The translations under genes and the position numbers were made by a program. The notes below the pieces were generated by a model. The model searched no databases. It worked only from the letters and a program-made list of their open reading frames with translations, and had not been told where the DNA came from. From the IMG/VR virus record IMGVR_UViG_3300032246_000841, positions 1-22,856 of that record: a DNA stretch of 22,856 nt; one strand, 5' to 3'. This document shows positions 1 through 9,212 of the stretch, piece after piece (position 1 is the stretch's first letter; every line of letters starts with the position of its first letter). This stretch comes from a virus.

Positions 1-300
1 ATCTTGATAATCTTTAAAGTACTGCGGATTGCCGTTACTATCATTGATAACAACTGCTGGTTCTAATTGATAATTTTGTCTAGTTTTAGTAGGAGCATTT
101 ATATAAATGTCTTTGCCGTCGGCCGATTTAGCATTAATGCGGCCAATATATCCATTTAATTTTTTAGCCGTGCCTGTTTGTACAAGCTGGTCGAGTGTAG
201 CTTGTACAAACTTTTTATTATCGATGCTTTGATAATAGCGTGGCAGTAAATCTACTGCGGTGAAGTTATTTGAACCTGTTGGGTTTGTTTTATCAGACAT
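1..300 (-). CDS. Virion structural protein following gp6 (N-terminal part only)
   Basis: This ORF starts at ATG 300-298 and runs off the left edge, so only its first 100 residues are visible. The start overlaps the gp6 stop by 8 bases (ATGTCTGA), and a GGA in the gp6 3' end can serve as ribosome binding site. The visible part begins MSDKTNPTGSNNFTAVDLLP and includes LPRYYQS, QATLDQLVQTGTAKKLNGYI and NYQLEPAVVIND. From memory, this N-terminus resembles large structural proteins that sit after gp6 in cyanophage- and pelagiphage-type T4-like genomes. A role in the baseplate or tail periphery is inferred from position. No catalytic motif is visible. I am confident it is a real gene but not of its specific function. 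Confidence 0.75.
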   Translation of the reverse strand, partial: MSDKTNPTGSNNFTAVDLLPRYYQSIDNKKFVQATLDQLVQTGTAKKLNGYIGRINAKSADGKDIYINAPTKTRQNYQLEPAVVINDSNGNPQYFKDYQD

Positions 301-3300
301 TAGTTGATCCGTAAGCTGAGCTTGTTAATGCTTGTATTGCTACTGCATTTGATTTAAGTGTAATATCACCTATACTATTAATAATAGCTGGTGTGATTGC
401 CGACACAATATCGATGTTATCAATAGTAGCACCGTTAATAAAAATTTCGTCGGGGCCTGCTGTAATTTCAAATAGGCCGCCAAATGATAAAGTACTTCCA
501 GTTGGAACTATTACAAAGTTGACGATATTTGGAGATAACTGCGAAGTTACATAAGCAGACATTTCTGTAAAGTAAAATGTATCTCCGAAATCCCAATTGT
601 TTAGAGAAAAGAAAGTATTAATTGCGGCTAATATTTGAGTTTTAACATCGTTATCAGATATCACAACACTTGAATTTACAATAACCTTAAATTGTGCCTG
701 CAGATATTTTTCTGCTTTTGCTCCGAATAATATTTTATATTTTACTGGATGATAAACGATTTCATCGCTAATAGACTTGATTAAATTTAATTTAGGAGAT
801 ATCATGTTATTCAACTCGTCACTGCTTGGAGGCATTGGCTTATCTGATAATACTCCGTTTAACCACTGTCTGAATACTGTATCGTACCCAGCTGTTAGGA
901 CGAACACATCCATAATGTTACTTACACCTGGGTCGATTCTATGATTATCGCTTGCATTATGTACGTATTGAAATTTTAGTTTGTCTCTACCTAAAAATAC
1001 TCTATAGTCTAAACTTGGTACAACGGTTGATGTAGAAGAATTCAACTTGCCCACAGTATCAGTGTCGACAAAATAAAAATATTGGCCGTTAGAATAATTT
1101 GAAAAATATTTAGGCTGGGTACTTAAAATTATAACCTTGCTATCATTATTGTTAACATATCGATAATCTTCCTGATCTTGTTCAATTTTATATTTTTCTA
1201 AAACTATGTACTTAGATTCTAATCCAGTATCGAGTTGTGATAATGTAATGTTTGTAAATGTTTCAGGATCTTTTACTATTCCAGTATTTCCGTTGTCGTT
1301 AAAAGTAAGTACAATTTTTTTAGTATCAACATAGCCGTCTAAACCTATAAATTGAGATATGATTTTAAATTTTTGATCAAATGTAAATGCTTCGGCAAGC
1401 CCCGGCAAAGTGTTAATACTTAACACATTAATAGAATCCGTTAATAATTCTCCAGATATGTTATCGTAAACACGCTCAGTTGAGTCGAAATAGAATCTAA
1501 TCTGCGCTTCGCTTTCAAAGATATAACGTAATTTTCTAGTTGTTATAGTATAGTTTACTGTATCAGTAACAAATAACAATAGCCAACTTGCATCTAATTT
1601 TAAATTAGTTGCATCTCCTTGCTTGTTTAAACTAAACGGGCTTGTAGAATCGAGATTTGTTTGGAATATAATTTTCCAAGACTGTGAAGTTATATCATAT
1701 CGTAATCCAAATGGAGTATTATTAGAAATTAAATCAATCATAGCAGTTACAACCACGCTATCGATTACTGTTTTCCAAACTGGAATAATTCGTGTGCCTA
1801 TTGCGCCGGACGGTATAATTTCATTTAATACTACTGCTCCACTACCTGATGCTAAAATTCCAGTTCCTGCGGCAGTTCCGTCCCCCGACAAAGATACTAC
1901 TTCTGCCCATATATATGAACTAGTGTTTGACTTAGCCGGTGATGTTGCAATTATAAGTTTATTACTGTTTGTTAAATCAAATACTTGTTTATTTCCTGCA
2001 TCGTCTAATGGTGCTTCAAATTTTATTAAAGACCCTACCCCGATATATTTTAAAGCAGTGTTAGTATATGATGAAACTTGGAATGGTTTTTTATCAATTC
2101 TTGAACCAAAATATCCTGAAGAAAAATTACTGTCAGTAGTAACAGAGTACCATGCAACATCTAATAATGATGTATTGATGTTTGTGAATTTACTATAATA
2201 AAAATTTCTTAAATTAGCATCTTCGAGAATATTAAAAATAGTATTATAAATTACACCTTGTATGTCTGTACGACTAGCATAGGTAAAGTTAGTGCTTGTA
2301 GTATAAGATTCTTGGTATATTACTCCATCATCTGCAAATAAATTTGTTTTACTATATTTCCCAGTAGGATCAATTAAATCAAGATATCTGCTGATTCCGC
2401 TAGCACTTCGATTAACTGCTTTAATTTTAACTATTTCTTGATTTACAGTTAACGGACTAATATTATAATCTTCAGCAGTAATCATTCTATTTTGTGTATA
2501 GTATGCGGCTGGAGCATTAGATTTAACACTATCACTAGACTCGGTTGCTGAGCTTGAATCTACACTAGATTGAAGTCCTAATGTAACTGTTAATTGTTCT
2601 AGTTGGCCAACATTAGAATAATAAGGTATTGTCATGGTAACCCCTTTAATGTCTGCAGGGTTAATTGTATATGACAATCCATTACTAATTCTATAGTATG
2701 ATCTAAATGTTCCTAACGGAAGTGTTCCAAATATACCGTCACTAAACATTAAACTAATTCTATCGCCGGCTTTTGAAATTACTTTGTAAATGTTTTTTAC
2801 TGATTTATTAAGACTGTTGTATACAATATTGTTACCAACTAAATTAGGCACTTGTGTCCAGTATTCTGATTCAAGTCCTCGTTGGTCAAGACGATACAAC
2901 CAAACATCGGAGTCGTTTATGTTCGGAGAATCGATGTCAACAGTTTCGCTTGTACTTGGTTGACTAATTGTAAACGACCCTTGATTTAAACTACCTTGTA
3001 CAAAGTTAAAAAAGAATCCAGTGTTATTGCTTGCAGGGCCTTGACCGTCATTTTTATAAATGCAGGCCATGCGATTTCCAATCTTTGGAGCTTCTTCGTA
3101 AATGTAATCTTGTCCTGCAAACGCAGTACTAGTAATTTCAAAATCCATTTTAGAACCATTTACAGTCTTACTAAATCCGTATATTGGTACATTTGTATTA
3201 GCCGCATTGAATCTATATTGTTCTGTCGGTACTTCATATATTGTAGCTTTGTCTGCTGGATTACCAAATTGTTGTGTAGGATTAAAGGCCGCATTTATTA

Positions 3301-3775
3301 CAGTTAAAAATTGATCGTACCAATTGCTATTAGAACTATCGTTCCAAGTAATTATTTGTCCGGTTAGATTGCGGCCATTGTTATCTAAAATATTTTGTGT
3401 TGTTTGTACTGCTGTAAATTTTAATAGGCCGCGGCCAGCTTGGTTACGTTTTGCATTGTAACTAAGCATACGTGCTAGACGCAACACGCTATCACGGCGT
3501 TCTGCAAGCTCTAAGAAGTTTTCACGAGCATTTAAATCAACGCGGAAAGCTATGCTTTGGCCCAAGTAAGCAATAAGATCGATTAGGGCAAGGTATTCGC
3601 TTGATTCAATGTAATCGTTATAATCTTCGGGAAAATTCTGACGTAGATAGTCAATCATACTTCTACGAATATTTTCAAAGTCGTAACTTTGGAAATCTGC
3701 ATTACGGAAAGACTGATATACCTTAGTCCAATCCTTAGCTACTAGCAGTCTGTTTTGTCTATCTGTTGCGCTCAT
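293..3775 (-). CDS. 6: Baseplate wedge subunit gp6
   Basis: gp6 forms the ring of wedge subunits that joins neighbouring wedges around the hub in T4-like baseplates. At 1160 residues this copy is much longer than T4 gp6 (about 660), as is common in T4-like phages of aquatic bacteria. The N-terminal 110 residues carry the family signature: a short helix with MIDYLRQNFPEDYNDYIESS, then LALIDLIAYLGQSIAFRVDL and a helix with NARENFLELAERRDSVLRLA. A baseplate-J-like region with YYTQNRMITAEDYNISPL follows near residues 425-445. The C-terminal region is beta-rich. The start has AGGA eight bases upstream and a late promoter just beyond it. It lies downstream of gp25, as in other T4-like gene clusters. 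The middle 600 residues are not assigned to any domain. Confidence 0.9.
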   Translation of the reverse strand: MSATDRQNRLLVAKDWTKVYQSFRNADFQSYDFENIRRSMIDYLRQNFPEDYNDYIESSEYLALIDLIAYLGQSIAFRVDLNARENFLELAERRDSVLRLARMLSYNAKRNQAGRGLLKFTAVQTTQNILDNNGRNLTGQIITWNDSSNSNWYDQFLTVINAAFNPTQQFGNPADKATIYEVPTEQYRFNAANTNVPIYGFSKTVNGSKMDFEITSTAFAGQDYIYEEAPKIGNRMACIYKNDGQGPASNNTGFFFNFVQGSLNQGSFTISQPSTSETVDIDSPNINDSDVWLYRLDQRGLESEYWTQVPNLVGNNIVYNSLNKSVKNIYKVISKAGDRISLMFSDGIFGTLPLGTFRSYYRISNGLSYTINPADIKGVTMTIPYYSNVGQLEQLTVTLGLQSSVDSSSATESSDSVKSNAPAAYYTQNRMITAEDYNISPLTVNQEIVKIKAVNRSASGISRYLDLIDPTGKYSKTNLFADDGVIYQESYTTSTNFTYASRTDIQGVIYNTIFNILEDANLRNFYYSKFTNINTSLLDVAWYSVTTDSNFSSGYFGSRIDKKPFQVSSYTNTALKYIGVGSLIKFEAPLDDAGNKQVFDLTNSNKLIIATSPAKSNTSSYIWAEVVSLSGDGTAAGTGILASGSGAVVLNEIIPSGAIGTRIIPVWKTVIDSVVVTAMIDLISNNTPFGLRYDITSQSWKIIFQTNLDSTSPFSLNKQGDATNLKLDASWLLLFVTDTVNYTITTRKLRYIFESEAQIRFYFDSTERVYDNISGELLTDSINVLSINTLPGLAEAFTFDQKFKIISQFIGLDGYVDTKKIVLTFNDNGNTGIVKDPETFTNITLSQLDTGLESKYIVLEKYKIEQDQEDYRYVNNNDSKVIILSTQPKYFSNYSNGQYFYFVDTDTVGKLNSSTSTVVPSLDYRVFLGRDKLKFQYVHNASDNHRIDPGVSNIMDVFVLTAGYDTVFRQWLNGVLSDKPMPPSSDELNNMISPKLNLIKSISDEIVYHPVKYKILFGAKAEKYLQAQFKVIVNSSVVISDNDVKTQILAAINTFFSLNNWDFGDTFYFTEMSAYVTSQLSPNIVNFVIVPTGSTLSFGGLFEITAGPDEIFINGATIDNIDIVSAITPAIINSIGDITLKSNAVAIQALTSSAYGSTNV

Positions 3776-3793
3776 GTTTTATCCTGTTATCAA

Positions 3794-3801
3794 TATTTAT
3801 T
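3794..3801 (-). promoter_or_regulatory. T4-type late promoter for gp6
   Basis: The minus strand reads AATAAATA, one base from the T4 late consensus TATAAATA and within the NATAAATA form described for cyanophages. It lies 18 bases before the gp6 start, followed by an AGGA ribosome binding site. It sits in the 47-base gap between gp25 and gp6, the only sizeable gap inside this operon. It is embedded in a perfect inverted repeat ATCAAT-AAAT-ATTGAT. Confidence 0.65.
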
Positions 3802-3822
3802 GATTTTTATTATGTACGTGTA

Positions 3823-4260
3823 TTAAGCAGACATCAACCCGTTAGTTTGATCAAACCTTAATTGCATACTTTGTTGTATGTTGTAGGGCAGATATTGTAG
3901 GATACACTCTATTTGTATGCCGCTTTCGTAGGTAGTAACAATTACCTGTTTGGCTATTAGTCTAGGATCGTAGTTTAATATCTCATTAACATTGCTGGTA
4001 ATCGATTCTTTTAATTCTTCCGTCATTGGTTCAAACAATAGGTCCCATATGATGGTCCCAAATGTAGGATTCATCAATCTTTCTCCCTTTCTTGTATGAA
4101 AATGGTTCAACAAATCTTGCTTAATCAATTCTAAATCGTATAGCGCAAAACCTTCGCTGGCTGTGTTAACTGTACTAAATCCCTTATAGGCTTTAGGTAT
4201 TGGATCTGCCTTTATAGGCACTGCTGGTACTACAATTTTATCGTATAATAATGAGGCCAT
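3823..4260 (-). CDS. 25: Baseplate wedge subunit gp25
   Basis: gp25 is the small wedge protein that helps nucleate sheath assembly; relatives (TssE, GpW/gp25 family) occur in type VI secretion and other contractile systems. The length of 145 residues is close to T4 gp25 (132). Key family sequence is seen near residues 50-80: a long helix FALYDLELIKQDLLNHFHTR, then KGERLMNPTFGTIIWDLLFE, the usual arginine/glycine-loop, P-x-FG and FEP core. The arginine often found after EP is methionine here (FEPM). The start lies two bases after the gp5 stop, with AAAAGG inside the gp5 3' end as ribosome binding site. It is cotranscribed with gp5. Confidence 0.92.
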   Translation of the reverse strand: MASLLYDKIVVPAVPIKADPIPKAYKGFSTVNTASEGFALYDLELIKQDLLNHFHTRKGERLMNPTFGTIIWDLLFEPMTEELKESITSNVNEILNYDPRLIAKQVIVTTYESGIQIECILQYLPYNIQQSMQLRFDQTNGLMSA

Positions 4261-4262
4261 AA

Positions 4263-5708
4263 TTAACCTTTTCCTTGTTTAAATGTATCTACACTTATAG
4301 TCGGCAATTTCCACTTGCCTGGAACTGCTATTTCTCCGGCAACTTCTCTGTCTGTTAGGTCTTTTAAAAAACTTAAAGGATCTAAATTTTCATGGTGTGG
4401 ATACGGCTCATGTGTTGGCATACGTTTCATGATGGATTCAATCTTTCCTCCGGCGACTTCTGTTGGATTTTGGAACGTTGTTAATTTTTTAGTTTTAACA
4501 GCAACTTTACTATCGCTATTCATGTAAATTTTTCCAGCAGTTTCTATATGTTCTGCTCCGCTACTAATATGAGATGTTTTTGCGCTAGTAATTTTAGTGT
4601 CTGTTCCGCTAATAATGTCAGTGTTTCCAACACTTTCAATGTGTGTTCCGAACCCTGATTTAATGTTAACATTTCGCTTTGCTTCTAAATTAATGTCTCG
4701 ATCTGCTAAAATATTTAAATCGTTTTTAGTATGGATACTAATGCTATCGTCGGCGAATATATCAATTTTGCCGTTGCTGGTTAATTCTATCCAGGTTGTT
4801 CCTTTGGCATTGCCAATATAAATTAAATCTTCGCTGTTGTGCAGTAATATTTGATGCCCAGTACGAGTCCTAATTCGAACTAGTTCATTATGCGGAATTT
4901 TTACATTGCCGCCGTCTGTAACATACGCCGGTGGACCTTCTCCCGGTAAGGTACTTCTAATATATTTAGGATCGCCATCGTCCATGACAAACGTGCTTCC
5001 GCCTAACTTGCTTACTGGAGCATTGGCTTGCGTATCTGTTGTTCCGATGGATTTTTTTGGAGCGTCTCGATCAATTGGTCCAGGTGTACTTACTCCAAAT
5101 ACTTTGCTTGGGGTTTCTCTTCTAGCACTGCTAGTAGTAACACCCCTAATATCATCTTCTAATAAGCCCTGAGTATCAAAAACTTTTGCTAAAGGATGAA
5201 CTGCTTTAGGCAACTTTGTTACCGGTGTGCCGTCGCTATCTCTAGCATCTTGATTAGGTTCAACTACTGGTAATCTCTTACCTTCTTCTTGCGTGTTAAA
5301 ATTTGTAGCCGCAATTCCTGGCACCATGAAATTCTTTTCTCTATCAGGAATTGATCCAATCCATACTGCATTACCACTATTGCCTTCTAAGTATAATACA
5401 ATAACTTTTGATCCAATTTCCGGAGTCGGCACCCACATTCCCCATGCTTTTTGTGCGTCGTCATATGTGTTAGTTGATCCGTTAAATCTTGCACCTGTAT
5501 TGCTCCAATACGGGCTCATAAATTCACAATTAACAGTTTCGCCTAATGTTACTTCGCCAGTAAACCCTTCGTGCAAAATCTGTACACGGAGTCGATTCAT
5601 GTAATCTAGATCTATATTATTAATAACAACAGCTTTGAAAGGGCCAGGATTTTTACCTTTATTAAGGCCTTCTTTAGGACGTCTATCGCTAAAATCATTC
5701 TGACTCAT
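4263..5708 (-). CDS. 5: Baseplate central spike gp5 (OB-fold plus beta-helix, no lysozyme domain)
   Basis: gp5 forms the trimeric needle below the tail tube that punctures the outer membrane. Residues 20-125 look like the gp5/VgrG OB-fold (PFKAVVINN, LRVQILHEGF, WVPTPEIGSKVIVLYLEGNS, WIGSIPD). Residues about 280-410 are a run of short beta repeats typical of the triple-stranded beta-helix (for example DSISIHTKNDLNILADRDIN, then VNIKSG, THIESVG, HIETAG). The T4 protein (575 residues) has a lysozyme domain between these parts; here residues 130-265 are a low-complexity, proline- and aspartate-rich linker with no lysozyme motif. The start codon overlaps the stop of the upstream gene (TAATG), with GAAGGA upstream. 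Confidence 0.88.
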   Translation of the reverse strand: MSQNDFSDRRPKEGLNKGKNPGPFKAVVINNIDLDYMNRLRVQILHEGFTGEVTLGETVNCEFMSPYWSNTGARFNGSTNTYDDAQKAWGMWVPTPEIGSKVIVLYLEGNSGNAVWIGSIPDREKNFMVPGIAATNFNTQEEGKRLPVVEPNQDARDSDGTPVTKLPKAVHPLAKVFDTQGLLEDDIRGVTTSSARRETPSKVFGVSTPGPIDRDAPKKSIGTTDTQANAPVSKLGGSTFVMDDGDPKYIRSTLPGEGPPAYVTDGGNVKIPHNELVRIRTRTGHQILLHNSEDLIYIGNAKGTTWIELTSNGKIDIFADDSISIHTKNDLNILADRDINLEAKRNVNIKSGFGTHIESVGNTDIISGTDTKITSAKTSHISSGAEHIETAGKIYMNSDSKVAVKTKKLTTFQNPTEVAGGKIESIMKRMPTHEPYPHHENLDPLSFLKDLTDREVAGEIAVPGKWKLPTISVDTFKQGKG

Positions 5709-7888
5709 TATTTAAATCCTTCGGGTTTAACTGGTTCTGTTTTTGTAATGTCAAACGAGTAATCAGTCATATCGTCTGGTGATATTCTAGTTCGATTTGC
5801 TTTAATAGTTTGTGTAAATTGTCCGCCGGAAAATCTATGTGTAACTTTCTGTACTTTATATAAACCGGTGAACTGGGAAGCTCGGGTTCCTGCCATATTA
5901 TATAAACCGGTTCCTGCATTTACATCTATTGGTGTTCTAAAATTAACCATCATATGAACTTCGCCGTTTTGAAAATTAACGGTTCCATCTTTATTAACAT
6001 TGAAAAATGTTGTTTCTTCTGAATTATAATTTCCAAGCCCGTTACCAGTTAACCAATACGGATCACCCATAATATCCATTTCTAGTTTTTGCAAATCCTG
6101 ACCGTAGGTAACTGCATCGTGGAATACTTTTGCCGCACGATCTTCAAGTGTTTCTTCACCGGCTTTGCCTTCTCTATCTGAATTGGTGCCTGTTGAAAAA
6201 AAGTTTACTATTGAATTCCAGTAGCCGTCAGGCCCGGGACTTCCATCTGGTAATGTTGGTTGTGTCTCTTTGCCTTTGCCGCTGGACTCTGATTTTGACG
6301 TTGTCGAGTCGGCTGTCTTGAATGCCCCAGGGATCAATGCCGTAGCAAATTTATTATCAAAGTCTAGATTAAACTTGAGTATTTCTGTATTTTTACCGGT
6401 ATAGATATAACTGTATACCTTTGCGCATTGTTTTACTAATTGTTTAAATTTAGAACTTTTAGTTCCTGACAACGGCATATTTGTGCTATGTACTTTATAT
6501 GGCACAATTTTGTAAACAATAATTTGTGGTTTGCGGCCAGTAACTTTATAATTTACTTCAGAATCTACATGGTATATTTGTGTTTCTATTCTAAACCAAT
6601 TTCTAAAACCCAAAGCATCAGGCGGATTCTTTAAAGCATCTTTGGCATACTTACTACCTAAAACAATCTTTTGAATCACACTGGTAATGGAGGTAGCCTG
6701 GGGAGCAGTAAATTCAGTTATTTTGGCGTTTTTATTAAGTACTGCTGGCATTACATTTCCATCATCATCTATAGCTTCGTATATTTCAATCGAAGGAGTT
6801 TTGGCTTGTTTATCTTTGTCATATCCTAGATCGGCCGCACCAATTTCGTTAATTTGTCCTTGAATCAATGTATTATTAACAGAACTACGGCTAACATCAA
6901 GTGCGCTGAATATTGCGGCATCGTCAGCTAGTTTAGTTTTTGGGGCATCTGCGGCTTTGCCTGCGCTGGCTTTTTCATCTTCACCTTGTTCCGCAGAAAT
7001 AGGATTTGTTCCTGAAGGTGGAAACATAATAATAATTTCGTCGGCAATTGTTGCGTTGGCCGCAAGTGCGGTTTCTCTCAAACGATTATTAAGTACTGCT
7101 TGTAAACTTCGAGGACCCGTTTGTAAAATTTCTTGTACTGTACTTCCCACAATAGTCATGTCAGTAGTAACTATAGAATTAGATTGTAAATGCGGAATAT
7201 CTGCGGCCGGTATTGCATCACACTTGTAAACTGCGCCGCCTTCCGATACACTCATCTGTAATGATCGAAAATTAATCGGAATATACTTTGTAGTATTAGG
7301 AACTCCGACCATATTACCATTCTGATCTGCACCTTTGAATTCAATTTTTAATAAAAATATACAAGTTCTAAAATCAGGATACTTAGCTTTGAGTGCGGCT
7401 TGTGTTAATGCAATGGGAAACATTCCCATGCTATACGGTTCTGATATTGTTAAACTAATTTTAGTAGCATTTGTATTGCCGGTACCTTGTTGAAAACCAT
7501 ATAAAGAATCAATTGTTAAATCATCGATAAAAAAATCAAATGCTCCAAATTTTGTTTTAATCCTGTTAGTAGGACTGCCACCTGCTGTTTTTAAAACGAT
7601 AGGCAACATTCCGCCTTTTATATAAGTAGTCTCGGGAGAATTAAGAGATTTGGAATCCAGTGCGGCTAGCGTAAAATTATAAGCGTAACTTGCATACTTG
7701 TGCAATGGATTCAACATTGGCAACTTAAATCCAGATAATCCTAACTGTAAGCCAGCTAGGCTTGCGATTGACCCGGCCGCACCAACTACATTTAATGCCG
7801 ATGCGGCTCCGCTGGTAACAGTTGGCGATGTAGTTACAGCCGTAGTTGATTTAGCAGTTGACGTTACTTCGATGTCGCCGTTGGCCAT
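5708..7888 (-). CDS. Putative baseplate hub protein (gp27/gpD-like position)
   Basis: A 726-residue virion protein encoded directly before gp5. The N-terminal 50 residues are rich in Ser, Thr and Ala, followed by a domain with NPLHKYASYAYNFTLAALDS. Residues about 285-320 form a charged, alanine-rich linker. The C-terminal part includes LEMDIMGDPYWLTGNG and ends with GLYKVQKVTHRFSGGQFTQT. The pattern of a G-D-P-Y-W-L strand followed by Y-V-x-x-V-x-H-x-F-x-x-G-x-F-x-Q is typical of hub proteins of contractile tails (T4 gp27, P2 gpD). I infer it is the hub on which the gp5 spike docks. Its start lies one base after the gp53 stop, with AGGA from the gp53 3' end. T4 gp27 is much shorter (391 residues), so orthology is not certain. 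Confidence 0.65.
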   Translation of the reverse strand: MANGDIEVTSTAKSTTAVTTSPTVTSGAASALNVVGAAGSIASLAGLQLGLSGFKLPMLNPLHKYASYAYNFTLAALDSKSLNSPETTYIKGGMLPIVLKTAGGSPTNRIKTKFGAFDFFIDDLTIDSLYGFQQGTGNTNATKISLTISEPYSMGMFPIALTQAALKAKYPDFRTCIFLLKIEFKGADQNGNMVGVPNTTKYIPINFRSLQMSVSEGGAVYKCDAIPAADIPHLQSNSIVTTDMTIVGSTVQEILQTGPRSLQAVLNNRLRETALAANATIADEIIIMFPPSGTNPISAEQGEDEKASAGKAADAPKTKLADDAAIFSALDVSRSSVNNTLIQGQINEIGAADLGYDKDKQAKTPSIEIYEAIDDDGNVMPAVLNKNAKITEFTAPQATSITSVIQKIVLGSKYAKDALKNPPDALGFRNWFRIETQIYHVDSEVNYKVTGRKPQIIVYKIVPYKVHSTNMPLSGTKSSKFKQLVKQCAKVYSYIYTGKNTEILKFNLDFDNKFATALIPGAFKTADSTTSKSESSGKGKETQPTLPDGSPGPDGYWNSIVNFFSTGTNSDREGKAGEETLEDRAAKVFHDAVTYGQDLQKLEMDIMGDPYWLTGNGLGNYNSEETTFFNVNKDGTVNFQNGEVHMMVNFRTPIDVNAGTGLYNMAGTRASQFTGLYKVQKVTHRFSGGQFTQTIKANRTRISPDDMTDYSFDITKTEPVKPEGFK

Positions 7889-7889
7889 A

Positions 7890-8192
7890 TTATAATCCTA
7901 ACACTTCTTTTAAACTACTATTTTTTGGAATGTATATTTGTGTGCCCGCAACAAAATCTAAAATTGGATCTTGTATAACATCTAAATTACGTTGTATAAA
8001 AACCCACCATAAAGCAGATTCGCCGTACAAATCGTGTGCTAGTAAATCTGGTCTATAATTATACTGAGGTTGTATAGTGTATAGAAAATCATCTGACTCT
8101 GCACTAACAGTTCTAATTTGTAGCAAGTCAAGATAGTTTCTTTTCGTAGGCGTTAGCGACCACGGACTTAAATCATTGTATGTAGCGGCCAT
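7890..8192 (-). CDS. 53: Baseplate wedge protein gp53
   Basis: A 100-residue protein with the gp53 core pattern: YRPDLLAHDLYGESALWWVF, then QRNLDVIQDPILDF and VAGTQIYIPK. The tryptophan pair, R-N-x-x-x-I-x-D-P and G-x-x-I-x-I-P are the conserved part, which resembles a LysM fold. gp53 joins wedges together in the T4 baseplate. An upstream in-frame ATG at 8213 would add seven residues, but that start lies inside the preceding gene and has no ribosome binding site. The chosen ATG at 8192 lies one base after the preceding stop, in the arrangement AGGA-TATAA-T-ATGGCC also seen at the next gene. Confidence 0.8.
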   Translation of the reverse strand: MAATYNDLSPWSLTPTKRNYLDLLQIRTVSAESDDFLYTIQPQYNYRPDLLAHDLYGESALWWVFIQRNLDVIQDPILDFVAGTQIYIPKNSSLKEVLGL

Positions 8193-8193
8193 A

Positions 8194-9153
8194 TTATACG
8201 AATCCTGTTCCACCGGTCATATATCCACCGGTTACAAATTGATCTAAACTAAATTTACGAACACTAGTTCTACTGTACGTTGGTTTTAGTGTAACTGTGA
8301 AACTGCTCTTAGTTGGGATATGAGTCACACCGCCGCTGGTAGATCCGCCGACGCCAAATGTTCCAAGTAGGCCGGCAATTTGCCCTATCGTTCCGCTAAC
8401 GTCGCTTATTATTCCTAGGCCAAAATTATCAGCAAGGCCGCCTATGCTATCAGCAAGGCCAGCAACAGCGCCTGCCGCACTTCCAACAACATTACATCCA
8501 ATATAATCACAATCTTTTTCAAGCGTAACAGAAAAATTAGTAATGATCACTGGAACATTTTTAAACACATATGACCCATATCCGTTGAGCTGTACGATAG
8601 GCGGTGGGTTTCCGGCCTTCGGATCATTTCCGCTGAACATTTTGGAAATACTTCTTAAATAATGCAAGGCCGCGACCCAATAAAGTGCTTCTTCACTAGT
8701 TTCTGCATACATCGGTGCAGTAATGGTAATAGTACCTGGGTCACTACTTTTAAATGCGTTGAACGGATAATTATTGTGTATAGGAGTCACTGGTGTATAT
8801 GCAGTATTTTGTTGAATCTGTATAGCTGGTGTATACGGGAATATTAATCCGCCTGCATCTTTCAACGGTGTTAGTACTGGGCTTGTTCTAAAGGATGGCC
8901 ATTTGGGTAAACTAAGTCTCACTCGCCAGTCGTTACTAGGTGCATCACCTCCGCCAAAACTAGCAACTGCGCTGTATATGTCTCCTACTGCTTCGCCTGC
9001 CGACGGCAAGCCAATCGATCTAATACTATCTAAAGTTCCGTCTAAGCCCGATAATGTTGAACCCAAATTTCGTGCTGTGTCAAATGCTCCAAACACGGTT
9101 TGCGCACCCGCAATCGTTTGGTTTATGCCCTGTGCTGAATTGAATAGACCCAT
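8194..9153 (-). CDS. Tail tube/baseplate-associated protein (gp48/gp54-like)
   Basis: A 319-residue protein and the first gene of the late baseplate operon. After a low-complexity Gly/Ala/Ser N-terminus (about 70 residues) comes a beta-rich domain: NDWRVRLSLPKWP, PLKDAGGLIFPYTPAI, TPIHNNYPFNAFKSSDPGTI, an EEALYWVAALHYLRSISKMF helix, GNPPPIVQLNGYGSYVFKNV and PVIITNFSVTLEKDCDYIG. This order matches a tube-fold protein family of T4-like phages annotated as tail tube cap or tube-associated baseplate protein (gp48/gp54). A Gly-rich stretch interrupts the domain at residues 225-275. The start has AGGAG about 13 bases upstream and a late promoter beyond. It could instead be another paralogue of the tube fold. 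Confidence 0.6.
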   Translation of the reverse strand: MGLFNSAQGINQTIAGAQTVFGAFDTARNLGSTLSGLDGTLDSIRSIGLPSAGEAVGDIYSAVASFGGGDAPSNDWRVRLSLPKWPSFRTSPVLTPLKDAGGLIFPYTPAIQIQQNTAYTPVTPIHNNYPFNAFKSSDPGTITITAPMYAETSEEALYWVAALHYLRSISKMFSGNDPKAGNPPPIVQLNGYGSYVFKNVPVIITNFSVTLEKDCDYIGCNVVGSAAGAVAGLADSIGGLADNFGLGIISDVSGTIGQIAGLLGTFGVGGSTSGGVTHIPTKSSFTVTLKPTYSRTSVRKFSLDQFVTGGYMTGGTGFV

Positions 9154-9176
9154 AATATTTGGTTCTCCTGATACTC

Positions 9177-9184
9177 TATTTATT
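9177..9184 (-). promoter_or_regulatory. T4-type late promoter for the baseplate operon
   Basis: The minus strand reads AATAAATA, 23 bases before the ATG at 9153, with an AGGAG ribosome binding site between. It would be read by the gp55 sigma factor encoded just across the divergent gap. Its last base shares position 9184 with the -35 box of the plus-strand sigma70 promoter. Confidence 0.7.
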
Positions 9185-9212
9185 TGACTTTAATATGTGC
9201 GTAGTTTATAAT
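9184..9212 (+). promoter_or_regulatory. Sigma70-type early promoter for gp55-gp47-gp46 operon
   Basis: TTGACT (9184-9189) and TATAAT (9207-9212) are separated by exactly 17 bases: five of six consensus bases in the -35 box and all six in the -10 box. Transcription would start near 9219, giving a short leader with CGAGGA nine bases before the gp55 start. It is the best host-type promoter I found in the window and fits early expression by unmodified host RNA polymerase. Confidence 0.8.

Noticed and set aside
1623-2198. Long plus-strand ORF inside the gp6 gene
   Set aside because: It is antisense to a well-supported gene, has no ribosome binding site, and shows no recognisable motif. Other antisense or out-of-frame ORFs were dropped for the same reasons.
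8190-8213. Upstream ATG at 8213 as gp53 start
   Set aside because: It overlaps the preceding gene by 20 bases with no ribosome binding site, while the ATG at 8192 repeats the stop-T-ATGGCC junction used by the next gene.
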